The position numbers and the translations under genes are program-made. This document shows, one piece after another, positions 57,199-63,970 of a DNA stretch of 64,000 nucleotides (positions within the stretch are counted from its first letter, which is position 1; the number at the start of each line of letters is the position of its first letter). The notes under the pieces were generated by a model. The model made no database searches. It was not told the origin of the DNA and saw only the letters and a program-made list of their open reading frames with translations. The DNA comes from AC-37 sp036386455 (GTDB lineage Bacteria; Actinomycetota; Thermoleophilia; Solirubrobacterales; Thermoleophilaceae): contig DASVVS010000036.1 of assembly GCA_036386455.1 (NCBI GenBank), positions 23,779-87,778 on the forward strand, read 5' to 3'.

Positions 57199-57760
57199 GC
57201 GGCTCGCCGGTCTGCGACGCCGCCAGCGTCTGCGGGTCGAGCTGCAGCCCGAACCCGTCGGCCAGCCGGGTGAGGTGGTTGAAGATGCCGACGACGTGAG
57301 CCACCTCCAGGCAGGCCTCGTCGTCGAGCCCGAGGTCGCGCAGCGGCTGCCAGTCCTCGTTGGTCATGGCGGTCGGCGTCACGCTCAGCTTCTCCGCCAC
57401 CGCGCACAGCGCCCGGTCGCGCTCGCTCAGCTCCTCGAGGTCCCGCCAGTCGCCGTGCTGCAGCGCCACCGACAGGTCCCTCTCGCCACCCTCGACACGC
57501 AGAAACTCTGCGTGAGAGGTCGTTCAGTAGAAGCACTCCTGCCCGCGCGCGGCAACCGCGGCCACCATCTCGCGCTCGCGACGGTCCAGCGCACCGGGGG
57601 CGAACATGATCGCCCCGAAGCACTGCTGGAACGCGGGTCCGATCCGCGGGTGCGCCGCCAGGAGCCGGCCCATGTTGGCCACGAACCCGAAGTTGTACGG
57701 GTGATCGTCGGCCCGCCCGAGCGCTTCGGGATCGGGCAACGCTATGAACGCATCCGCCAT
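57176..57760 (-). CDS. AhpD-like peroxidase-related protein, probable selenoprotein (Sec at residue 79)
   Basis: Read through an in-frame TGA (57524-57526), the gene encodes 194 residues of the carboxymuconolactone decarboxylase/AhpD family ('peroxidase-related enzyme' subgroup). Before the TGA: MADAFIALPDPEALG, NFGFVANMGRLLAAHPRIGP, ALDRREREMVAAVAARGQEC, FY. After it: TTSHAEFLRVEGG, LSERDRALCAVAEKLSVTP, AMTNEDW, VVGIFNHLTRLADGFGL. The active site becomes E75-C76-F-Y-U79-T-T-S-H83, exactly the CxxC-xxx-H pattern of the family, with Sec for the second Cys. A SECIS-like hairpin follows at once. Both halves lack meaning alone. Likely a thiol/selenol-dependent disulfide or peroxide reductase. The alternative is a nonsense mutation in a pseudogene. 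Overlaps the GT4 gene end. Confidence 0.8.
57493..57526 (-). promoter_or_regulatory. Bacterial SECIS-like hairpin with its UGA codon
   Basis: On the minus strand the TGA (57526-57524) is followed by 9 nt, then CACGCAGA (57514-57507), loop GTT (57506-57504) and TCTGCGTG (57503-57496): a perfect 8-bp stem. The apical loop starts 17 nt after the UGA and its first base is G, matching the known spacing (about 16-37 nt) and loop rule of bacterial SECIS elements read by SelB. Confidence 0.75.
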
Positions 57761-57801
57761 ATGGGGGATTCAATCACGCCCCACGGTGGGAGAGCGCGAC
57801 C

Positions 57802-58533
57802 TCAGGTCGAGCCGCAGGGCTCGGGCGACGGCAGCTCATAGGAGTCCTCGGGCCCGACGAGGCCGTGGTCGCGCAGCCTCCGCCGCGAGAGGTAGACGCG
57901 CGTGGCGGCCACGCGGCGGTCGAGGTGCCCGGACGCCTCCGGCGGAAGCCCCAGCTTCGAGAAGAGGCGCCCCACGTGCTTCTCGACGGCCTTCTCGCTC
58001 TTCCAGAGGCGGCGGCCGATCTCGCGGTTGCGCAGCCCGGCCGCGACCAGCTCCATGATCTCGCGCTCGTTGACGGTGAGGTTGAGCTCGTCGGCGGGCG
58101 ACGCGGACGCGGTGAGCCGGTCCAGCAGCGCGGGCTCGAGCGTCGAGTGGCCGCGCAGGACCGAGCGCACCAGCTCGCCTAGCTCGGCCGCGTCGAGCCG
58201 GCCGTTGTGCAGGACGAACGCGATGCGCTCGCCGCTGTGCGCGACCAGCCGCTCGAGCGCGACCGCGTCCGCGCGCCGGGCGAGCAGGCAGAGCCCGAGG
58301 GACCGGTACTCCTCCCTCAGCTCGCGCAGGCCCCCGAGCACCTCCGCGTTCAGGTCGTCGCCGGCCCAGACCAGCAGCTCGGTACGGTCCCTCCTGAGCA
58401 CGCGCCGGGCGCGCGCGGGGGAGTCCACGTAGAGGGCGTCGAGGTCGCGGGCCTGGTCGAGCAGCAGCGCGATGCCGCGGGCCAGCAGTGGTTCGTCGCC
58501 GGCTACCAGCGCTCGCGGCCGACGTGCTTCCAA
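57802..58533 (-). CDS. LuxR-family regulator with degenerate receiver-like domain
   Basis: A 243-residue regulator. The N-terminal 130 residues resemble a response-regulator receiver (ALVAGDEPLLARGIALLLDQ), but at the phosphoacceptor strand the text is TELLVWAGDD, with no Asp at the normal position. Activity may thus not depend on phosphorylation. The C-terminal HTH is typical LuxR (LTVNEREIMELVAAGLRNRE, IGRRLWKSEKAVEKHVGRLF, SKLGL). TTG 58533 is chosen as the start because GGAGGG lies 4 nt upstream; the frame is open to 58605 with a poor TTG. It is divergent from the EF-G-like gene. Confidence 0.88.
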   Translation of the reverse strand: MEARRPRALVAGDEPLLARGIALLLDQARDLDALYVDSPARARRVLRRDRTELLVWAGDDLNAEVLGGLRELREEYRSLGLCLLARRADAVALERLVAHSGERIAFVLHNGRLDAAELGELVRSVLRGHSTLEPALLDRLTASASPADELNLTVNEREIMELVAAGLRNREIGRRLWKSEKAVEKHVGRLFSKLGLPPEASGHLDRRVAATRVYLSRRRLRDHGLVGPEDSYELPSPEPCGST

Positions 58534-58741
58534 TGCTCCCTCCGGAGCCGCCCGCGAAGAAATGCCTGCACCGCGCGGACAACTAGCACTGATTGCTGAA
58601 GCCAACTAGTCCATTGGCGCCACGCCGGGGGCAGGCCCTACATGGCCGGGGGGTATGCCTGCAGACCGCGCCCTAGTCGGCGCGGAAACCCCGGTTCGGG
58701 GGAGAGCCGGCGACCTCGCCGCCAGGGCTTCCCCACGGATG

Positions 58742-58747
58742 TAGGCT
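58742..58747 (+). promoter_or_regulatory. -10 candidate for the EF-G-like gene
   Basis: TAGGCT lies 29 nt before ATG 58777. A purine-rich GAGGAAGAGGAGGGC Shine-Dalgarno region lies between them, so this is a leadered transcript. Confidence 0.4.
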
Positions 58748-58776
58748 CCGCCGTTCACGAGGAAGAGGAGGGCAGC

Positions 58777-60852
58777 ATGCCGAGACAGGAGGCCGACAAG
58801 ATCCGCAACGTGGCCCTGGTCGGCCACCGGGGGAGCGGAAAGACGTCGCTGAACGAGGCGATCCTCTTCCAGGGCGGCGCGATCAACCGGCTCGGCTCGG
58901 TGGCGGACGGAACCACCGTCTCGGACTCCGCGCCCGACGAGCAGGCGCGGCAGATGTCGATCTCCTCGAGCCTCGCGTCGTTCACGTGGGAGGGACGCAA
59001 GATCAACCTCGTCGACACGCCCGGCGAGCCCAGCTTCGTGGCCGACGCCCTCTCGGCCCTCCGCGTCTGCGACGGCGCCGTGTTCGTGGTCAACGCGGTC
59101 ATGGGCGTCGAGGTCCACACCGACCGCCTCTGGCAGCGCGCCGCCGAGCTCGGCCTCGCGCGCCTGATCTTCATCAACATGCTCGACCGCGAGCGCGCGG
59201 ACTTCTTCCGCAGCCTCGAGTCGCTGAAGGCCGCCTTCGGCGTGCACGTCGTCGCGACCGAGATCCCGATCGGCACCGAGCACGAGGTCCGCGGCGTGAT
59301 CGACCTGGTCGACATGTGCGCGTACGAGTACAGCGGCGCGGACCGCGACAACTGCGGCAAGGTCGAGATCCCGAGCGAGCTCCGGGCGCAGGCCGAGGAG
59401 TACCGCGAGAAGCTGATGGACGAGGTGGCCGAGAACTCCGACGAGCTGATGGAGCGCTACCTCGAGGGCGAGGAGATCTCGCACGACGAGATCGTGACGG
59501 CGCTGAAGAAGGGCGTGACCGAGGGACACCTGTTCCCGGTCACCTGCGGCGTCGCGACCAAGAACCTCGCGACCAACCGGCTGCTGGACGCGCTCGTGGA
59601 GGACCTGCCGTCGCCGGTGATGAAGGGCGACGTCGAGGCCGGCGAGGAGACGCTCGAGCCGGACCCGTCGAAGGAGATGGTCGCGTACGTCTTCAAGACG
59701 CTCGCCGACCCGTTCGCGGGGCGGATCAACCTGTTCCGCGTCTACCAGGGCACGCTGGCCGCCGACTCGCAGGTGAACAACTGCCGCGCGCACGTGAAGG
59801 AGCGCGTAGGTCAGCTACTCGTGCCGCAGGGCAAGGAGATGGGCCACGCCGACGAGTTCGGCGCCGGCGACATCGGGGCGGTCGCCAAGCTCAAGGAGAC
59901 GCGCGCGGGCGACTTCCTCGCCGCCGTCGACCACGAGGTGAACCTGCCGCAGCCGGACCTCCCGGCGCCGGTGATGGCGTTCGCCATGGAGGCGAAGAAC
60001 CGCGGCGACGAGGACAAGGTCTTCACGGCGCTGCGCCGGCTGCAGGAGGAGGACCCGACGATCGACCTGCACCGCGACCCGCAGACCGGCGAGCAGATCG
60101 TGGCCGGCCTCTCGCAGATCCACGTCGAGGTGATCGTCGACCGGATGAAGGAGCGCTTCGGCGCGGAGGTCACGCTCAAGCCGCCGCGGGTGCCGTACCA
60201 GGAGACGATCAGGGGCAGCGGGAAGGCCCAGGGGCGCTACAAGAAGCAGACCGGCGGGCGCGGCCAGTTCGGGGACTGCCACATCGAGATCGAGCCGCTG
60301 CCGCAGGGGTCCGGGTTCGAGTTCGAGAACGCGATCAAGGGCGGCGTGATCCCGCAGGGCTTCATCCCCGCCGTCGAGAAGGGGATCGTCGAGACGATGG
60401 AGCAGGGGGTCCTCGCCGGCTACCCGATGAAGGACGTGAAGGTGCGGCTCTACGACGGCTCCTACCACACGGTCGACTCGTCGGAGATGGCGTTCAAGAT
60501 GGCCGGGTCGATGGCGTTCCGCGAGGCGGTCGCCCAGGCCAGCCCGACGCTGCTCGAGCCGATAATGACGGTCACGGTCACGGTGCCGGACGACGCCGTA
60601 GGCGACGTGATCGGCGACCTGAGCTCGCGCCGCGGCCACCCGCTCGGCATGGAGCCGAAGGGCGGCATGACCGCCGTGAAGGCCGAGGTGCCGATGGCCG
60701 AGATGGTCAGCTACGCGCCGGACCTGCGCTCGATCACCGGGGGCCAGGGCGACTACACGATGGAGTTCGCCCGCTACGAGGAGGTGCCCGCGCACCTCGC
60801 CCAGAAGGTGATCGACGCGGCCAAGGAGGACGCCGAGGCGGTCAAGGCCTGA
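58777..60852 (+). CDS. Elongation factor G-like GTPase
   Basis: A 691-residue translational GTPase of the EF-G type II/FusA2 branch. G1 is VALVGHRGSGKTSLNEAIL (GHRGSGKTS instead of the GHID/AGKTT of EF-G), G3 NLVDTPGEPSFV, G4 NMLDRERADF instead of NKMD, and domains II-V follow (RINLFRVYQGTL, GRYKKQTGGRGQFGDCHIEI, PNS-like loop replaced by SSEMAFKMAGSMAFREAV). FusA2 proteins act in stress or ribosome rescue rather than routine elongation; the exact task is not settled. A good Shine-Dalgarno precedes ATG 58777. The divergent LuxR gene may control it. Confidence 0.93.
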   Translation: MPRQEADKIRNVALVGHRGSGKTSLNEAILFQGGAINRLGSVADGTTVSDSAPDEQARQMSISSSLASFTWEGRKINLVDTPGEPSFVADALSALRVCDGAVFVVNAVMGVEVHTDRLWQRAAELGLARLIFINMLDRERADFFRSLESLKAAFGVHVVATEIPIGTEHEVRGVIDLVDMCAYEYSGADRDNCGKVEIPSELRAQAEEYREKLMDEVAENSDELMERYLEGEEISHDEIVTALKKGVTEGHLFPVTCGVATKNLATNRLLDALVEDLPSPVMKGDVEAGEETLEPDPSKEMVAYVFKTLADPFAGRINLFRVYQGTLAADSQVNNCRAHVKERVGQLLVPQGKEMGHADEFGAGDIGAVAKLKETRAGDFLAAVDHEVNLPQPDLPAPVMAFAMEAKNRGDEDKVFTALRRLQEEDPTIDLHRDPQTGEQIVAGLSQIHVEVIVDRMKERFGAEVTLKPPRVPYQETIRGSGKAQGRYKKQTGGRGQFGDCHIEIEPLPQGSGFEFENAIKGGVIPQGFIPAVEKGIVETMEQGVLAGYPMKDVKVRLYDGSYHTVDSSEMAFKMAGSMAFREAVAQASPTLLEPIMTVTVTVPDDAVGDVIGDLSSRRGHPLGMEPKGGMTAVKAEVPMAEMVSYAPDLRSITGGQGDYTMEFARYEEVPAHLAQKVIDAAKEDAEAVKA

Positions 60853-60914
60853 GGGCCGAACGCGCCGGCGCCAAGGCCCTGCAAGAAGCCCTGCGGGCGG
60901 CTTCCCCGGCGCGT

Positions 60915-60920
60915 TAGCAT
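60915..60920 (+). promoter_or_regulatory. -10 candidate
   Basis: TAGCAT ends 11 nt before ATG 60932. Confidence 0.35.
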
Positions 60921-60931
60921 CGGGCGCGGCC

Positions 60932-61699
60932 ATGAGAAAGGAACTCCGACCGGTCCACGAGGACGTGGCCTGCGACGTCTGCGGGCGCACGATCCTGAAG
61001 GGCGAGCGCACCGAGCCGTACCTCGCGCCGGGCGGCCAGCGGATGCTGGTCTGCGACCTGTGCACCGACCGCGCGTACGCCGAGGGCTGGATCCGCGAGT
61101 CCGCTCACGGGGAGACGCCGGCGTCCACGCTCAGGCGCGAGCCGCGCCGCTCGCTGTTCGGGCGCCTGCGGCGGCGGAGCGCTCCGGCCGGGCCCGCGGC
61201 CGCCGCGCCGGACCCGGCGCTCGGTGGGGCGGACGGCTACGCGGAGCCGCTCGACGACGTGCCGCCGCCCGCCGCGGACGAGTTCGTGGCGCCGCCCGAG
61301 CCCCAGCCGGTCGAGTACGTGCCGCCGCCGCCCTCGCGGCCGAAGGACCCGCGCCACGTGCGCGCCGTGCCGACCAACGCGCAGGTGAAGGTCGAGCGCG
61401 CGATCGAGGTCTTCAACGGGACCGAGCACCGGCGCACGATCGCCGGGATCGCGCGCAGCCTGGGGGAGCCGTGGGTCACCGCCACGCCGCTGGATTCCTC
61501 GCCCAGCGAGGTCTCGATCGTCGTCGCCTGGGAGCTGTCCTGGTACCACTACCGCGTCGACCTCGGGACCGAGCACGATCCGGTCACCCTGGTCGGCAAG
61601 GGGGAGGAGCTCGACGAGCTCGACGACTGGGCCAAGGAGTGGAACGTGAGCGCCTCGGCCGACGGAGCGCTCGAGATCGGGATACGCTCGCAGGGATGA
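60932..61699 (+). CDS. Protein with N-terminal four-cysteine zinc ribbon
   Basis: A 255-residue protein. Residues about 13-50 hold CDVCGR and CDLC, a likely zinc ribbon. A Pro/Ala-rich disordered stretch follows (about 60-150). The C-terminal domain (KVERAIEVFNGTEHRRTIAG, IARSLGEPWVTATPLDSSPS, IVVAWELSWYHYRVDLG) looks folded. I do not know the family; proteins of this layout occur in actinobacteria near RNase HI genes by my recollection, which needs checking. It overlaps the next small gene (ATGA). Confidence 0.75.
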   Translation: MRKELRPVHEDVACDVCGRTILKGERTEPYLAPGGQRMLVCDLCTDRAYAEGWIRESAHGETPASTLRREPRRSLFGRLRRRSAPAGPAAAAPDPALGGADGYAEPLDDVPPPAADEFVAPPEPQPVEYVPPPPSRPKDPRHVRAVPTNAQVKVERAIEVFNGTEHRRTIAGIARSLGEPWVTATPLDSSPSEVSIVVAWELSWYHYRVDLGTEHDPVTLVGKGEELDELDDWAKEWNVSASADGALEIGIRSQG

Positions 61700-61920
61700 C
61701 GATCTACTGCGTGATCCCGGCGGAGCTCGAGGGCGAGCTCTTCCAGAAGATGGTCGACTACTACAAGGACGACCCCGACGTGGAGGTCATCGTCGACCGG
61801 CGCCAGGGGCGCGACCGGCGCAGGGAGTCCGGCAACACCGGGCCCGACGAGCGGCGCGAGATCCGCGACCGCCGCCAGCGCCGCCCCACCGGCTCGTTCC
61901 CGCGTCTGCACGGCGAGTAG
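61696..61920 (+). CDS. Small basic hypothetical protein
   Basis: A 74-residue protein that starts in the ATGA overlap with the zinc-ribbon gene. The first half is acidic and folded-looking (IPAELEGELFQKMVDYYKDD, PDVEVIVDRR). The second half is highly basic and repetitive (RQGRDRRRESG, DERREIRDRRQRR), suited to nucleic-acid binding. It ends 7 bp before the RNase HI gene. No family recognised. Confidence 0.7.
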   Translation: MTIYCVIPAELEGELFQKMVDYYKDDPDVEVIVDRRQGRDRRRESGNTGPDERREIRDRRQRRPTGSFPRLHGE

Positions 61921-61927
61921 CGCGGCC

Positions 61928-62338
61928 GTGGCGATCGAGAAGGTCGTCGTCCACGTGGACGGCGGGTCGCGCGGGAACCCGGGGCCGTCCGCCGTGGCGG
62001 CCGTGGCCTCCTCGCCAGATGGCGACCCGCTCGCCGAGCGCAGCCGCTACATCGGCGAGACCACCAACAACGTGGCCGAGTACCGCGCCGTGCAGCTCGG
62101 ACTGGAGCTGGCGCGCGAGCTGGGGGCCACCGCCGTGGAGGTCGTGAACGACTCGCAGCTCATCGCCCGCCAGATCGGCGGGCAGTACAAGGTCAAGCAC
62201 GCCGGCCTCAAGCCGCTCTTCCTCGAGACCATGCGCGCGCTGCGCGAGTTCGACCAGTGGGCGGTGCGCGACGTGCGCCGCGAGCACAACAAGCGTGCCG
62301 ACGAGCTCGTGAACGAGGAGCTGGACCGGAACCGCTAG
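61928..62338 (+). CDS. RNase HI family protein
   Basis: A 136-residue RNase H-fold protein (reverse transcriptase-like, RNase HI family). Active-site acids D11 (VHVDGGSRGNPGP), E51 (NNVAEYRAV), D75 (EVVNDSQL) and a final Asp in NKRADELVNEELD. It cleaves RNA in RNA:DNA hybrids. The GTG start at 61928 is 7 bp after the small basic protein gene. A strong hairpin ends the operon at 62351-62394. Confidence 0.93.
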   Translation: MAIEKVVVHVDGGSRGNPGPSAVAAVASSPDGDPLAERSRYIGETTNNVAEYRAVQLGLELARELGATAVEVVNDSQLIARQIGGQYKVKHAGLKPLFLETMRALREFDQWAVRDVRREHNKRADELVNEELDRNR

Positions 62339-62350
62339 GGGGCGCGGCGA

Positions 62351-62394
62351 TCGTGATCCCTTTGCGGCGCTACAGCCCCCCAAAGGGATCACGA
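62351..62394 (+). terminator. Hairpin after the RNase HI gene
   Basis: TCGTGATCCCTTTG (62351-62364) and CAAAGGGATCACGA (62381-62394) are perfect 14-bp complements around a 16-nt loop. It can end the zinc-ribbon/RNase HI transcript and also lies beyond the tRNA-Gly gene on the other strand. Confidence 0.75.
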
Positions 62395-62401
62395 AACGCA
62401 A

Positions 62402-62425
62402 AGAGCCCGCCACGGGGCGGGCTCT
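62402..62425 (-). terminator. Rho-independent-type terminator of tRNA-Gly
   Basis: AGAGCCCGCC (62402-62411) and GGCGGGCTCT (62416-62425) form a perfect 10-bp stem with a 4-nt loop. Read on the minus strand it is followed by TTTGCGTTTCG, a moderate U-rich tail, 8 nt after the tRNA 3' end. Confidence 0.8.
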
Positions 62426-62432
62426 GCGAGGA

Positions 62433-62505
62433 GCGGATGATGGGATTCGAACCCACGACCTTCGCCATGGCAAGGCGACGCTCTAGCCAGCTGAGCTACA
62501 TCCGC
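62433..62505 (-). tRNA. tRNA-Gly (GCC)
   Basis: A 73-nt cloverleaf: acceptor GCGGATG pairs with CATCCGC; D-arm contains AGCTCAGCTGGCTAGAGC; anticodon stem TCGCC/GGCGA holds the loop TTGCCAT, giving anticodon GCC; T-arm GTGGGTTCGAATCCCAT in outline. CCA is not encoded. A TATACT hexamer (62516-62521, minus strand) is its likely -10 element. Confidence 0.95.
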
Positions 62506-62515
62506 AGGCGGGGCG

Positions 62516-62521
62516 AGTATA
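62516..62521 (-). promoter_or_regulatory. -10 candidate for tRNA-Gly
   Basis: TATACT on the minus strand, 10 nt from the first tRNA base, one of the most canonical -10 boxes here. Confidence 0.55.
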
Positions 62522-62560
62522 GACCTCGGCCCGGGCGCCGTCGGTCTTGAATCGCGGTGG

Positions 62561-63211
62561 TCAGCGGAGCGTCGAGCGCCTGCGAGTGTCGCCGTCGAGC
62601 CACGAGATCGTCGAGCCGCGCAGCCGCAGCGAGCTCATCCGGATGCGCCGTCCGGAATCGACCGTCGCCGGCCGCTGGGCGCGCGTGCGCAGGCAGCTCG
62701 CGCGCGGGCAGCGCTTCACATGGATCCGCGGCTCGTCGCCGGCGGCCGTCACGTCGGTCACGATCCACGCCGTCGAGCCGTTCGGCTTGAGCACGAACGA
62801 GCCGAACGCGTTCGCGGTCGCGTAGCTCGTGAAGTCGAGCCGGTGGATCGCGCCCGTGCGCGCGTTGATCAGGCTGAACTCCGCCGCCTCCTCCTCGCCT
62901 TCCTGCCAGTCGGAGACGTAGGCCACGTACCGGCCGCGCACCCGCAGCGAATGGATCTCGACGGCGTCGTCGCCCAGGTAGTCGAGGCTGTGCATCGGAC
63001 CGTCGGGGCGCAGTCCGGCCGAGACGCCGAAGTAGCTGCGGCCGGGCTCGCCGTCGCACTCGATCCAGTCGCCCACGACGCGCACGTGCGCGTTGCTCGC
63101 GAGCACGACGTCGTCGGCCTCGCGGCACGCGGCGGCGGCGGGGGAGGAGGGGGTCAGCGTCGCTGCCGCGAGAAGTGCCACCGCCGCCGCCGAACGGGTC
63201 CAGGTCCGCAT
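62561..63211 (-). CDS. Secreted hypothetical protein
   Basis: A 216-residue exported protein (signal peptide AAAVALLAAATLTPSSPAAAA). The mature part is beta-rich with repeating VxVxGDWIEC, LRVRGRYVAYVSDWQ, AFGSFVLKPNGSTAWIVTD and LRLRGSTISWLDGD strands, as in short propeller-like or WD-like secreted proteins. Cysteines near residues 29, 52, 177 and 182 could pair. No family name. It lies between the two tRNA genes in its own unit. Confidence 0.75.
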   Translation of the reverse strand: MRTWTRSAAAVALLAAATLTPSSPAAAACREADDVVLASNAHVRVVGDWIECDGEPGRSYFGVSAGLRPDGPMHSLDYLGDDAVEIHSLRVRGRYVAYVSDWQEGEEEAAEFSLINARTGAIHRLDFTSYATANAFGSFVLKPNGSTAWIVTDVTAAGDEPRIHVKRCPRASCLRTRAQRPATVDSGRRIRMSSLRLRGSTISWLDGDTRRRSTLR

Positions 63212-63269
63212 CGCGCGATGGTGACGCCGGAGCGGTGCAAATGCGCCACCAGCCGTCGCGCAGCGCGGC

Positions 63270-63275
63270 TACGCT
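63270..63275 (+). promoter_or_regulatory. -10 candidate for tRNA-Cys
   Basis: TACGCT ends 12 nt before the first base of the tRNA, the same motif as upstream of several protein genes here. Confidence 0.45.
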
Positions 63276-63287
63276 TCGCCGCGCTCC

Positions 63288-63358
63288 GGCGCCGTGGCGG
63301 AGTGGTTACGCAGCGGCCTGCAAAGCCGTTCACACCGGTTCGATTCCGGTCGGCGCCT
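63288..63358 (+). tRNA. tRNA-Cys (GCA)
   Basis: Acceptor GGCGCCG pairs with CGGCGCC; discriminator base U; the anticodon arm CGGC-CTGCAAA-GCCG gives anticodon GCA; T-arm ACCGGTTCGATTCCGGT. CCA is not encoded. The length is 71 nt. Confidence 0.95.
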
Positions 63359-63414
63359 CTGTGGTTCGAGCGGGTTGCGCCCGCAGACCTCCGGCGTGCC
63401 TCCAACCCCGGCCG

Positions 63415-63621
63415 CTACTTGCGCGGGTCGTACGTATCGCCCGGCCAGCCGAGGTCGCCGTGGTCTAGCTCAGCCACTCGCTGCTGCGCGTCTGCCACGG
63501 CCCCCACGAGTTCCCGGATGGTGCCTTCGAGGTCGGCGACCTTGGCCTCGAGGAAGTCCGGGTCGTCGGGATTGTGGACCTTGCCGTCAGTCCCCATGAA
63601 GCTCATGAATCGTCTCGCCAT
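63415..63621 (-). CDS. Small coiled-coil hypothetical protein
   Basis: A 68-residue protein: basic start (MARRFMSFMG), DGKVHNPDDPDFLEAKVADL, then a coiled-coil (EGTIRELVGAVADAQQRVAEL) and a short tail. Function unknown. TACCGT (63630-63635, minus strand) lies 8 nt before its ATG. It may be co-transcribed with the membrane protein upstream on the same strand. It lies just 3' of tRNA-Cys, a common integration site for mobile elements. Confidence 0.6.
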   Translation of the reverse strand: MARRFMSFMGTDGKVHNPDDPDFLEAKVADLEGTIRELVGAVADAQQRVAELDHGDLGWPGDTYDPRK

Positions 63622-63629
63622 GCGACGGC

Positions 63630-63635
63630 ACGGTA
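63630..63635 (-). promoter_or_regulatory. -10 candidate
   Basis: TACCGT on the minus strand, 8 nt before ATG 63621. Confidence 0.4.
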
Positions 63636-63682
63636 ATCCGGGATCGGGACGGACCTTGCAGGTTGATCGCGCGGATGTTCAC

Positions 63683-63970
63683 CTAGTTGATGCGCCCGCT
63701 CGTCGGCGGGCCGCCCCAGCCGATGAGGACCGCGCCGTGTGTGTAGACCAGGCCGAGGACGACCAAGACCCCCACGACGGGAAGAGGCGCGGCCGTCGCG
63801 GCCGCGAGCACCACGGCGACCGGAACCGCGAGCGCCCCGCGCGCACAGGCGAGGGCCACCCCGACGGCCGCGATCGCGACACCGGCCTCGATGTGGATCC
63901 GGCCGGCGAGCCACGCGGCCACGAGCACGATCGCCGCGCTGATGAGGGTGGACAGACGAGTCGGGGCCAC
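63683..63970 (-). CDS. Small membrane protein
   Basis: A 95-residue protein with three hydrophobic stretches (LISAAIVLVAAWLAG, VAIAAVGVALACARGALAVPV in outline, VVGVLVVLGLVYTHGAVLI). The start is GTG 63970 near the window edge; a longer version beyond the edge cannot be excluded. Family unknown. Confidence 0.55.
   Translation of the reverse strand: MAPTRLSTLISAAIVLVAAWLAGRIHIEAGVAIAAVGVALACARGALAVPVAVVLAAATAAPLPVVGVLVVLGLVYTHGAVLIGWGGPPTSGRIN

Noticed and set aside
57524..57526. The TGA read as an ordinary stop, giving a 78-residue and a separate 97-residue gene, or a pseudogene.
   Set aside because: Neither half is a complete domain, the second half starts inside the conserved region, and the TGA coincides with the catalytic Cys and a SECIS-like hairpin. 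A pseudogene stays possible if the genome lacks Sec machinery.
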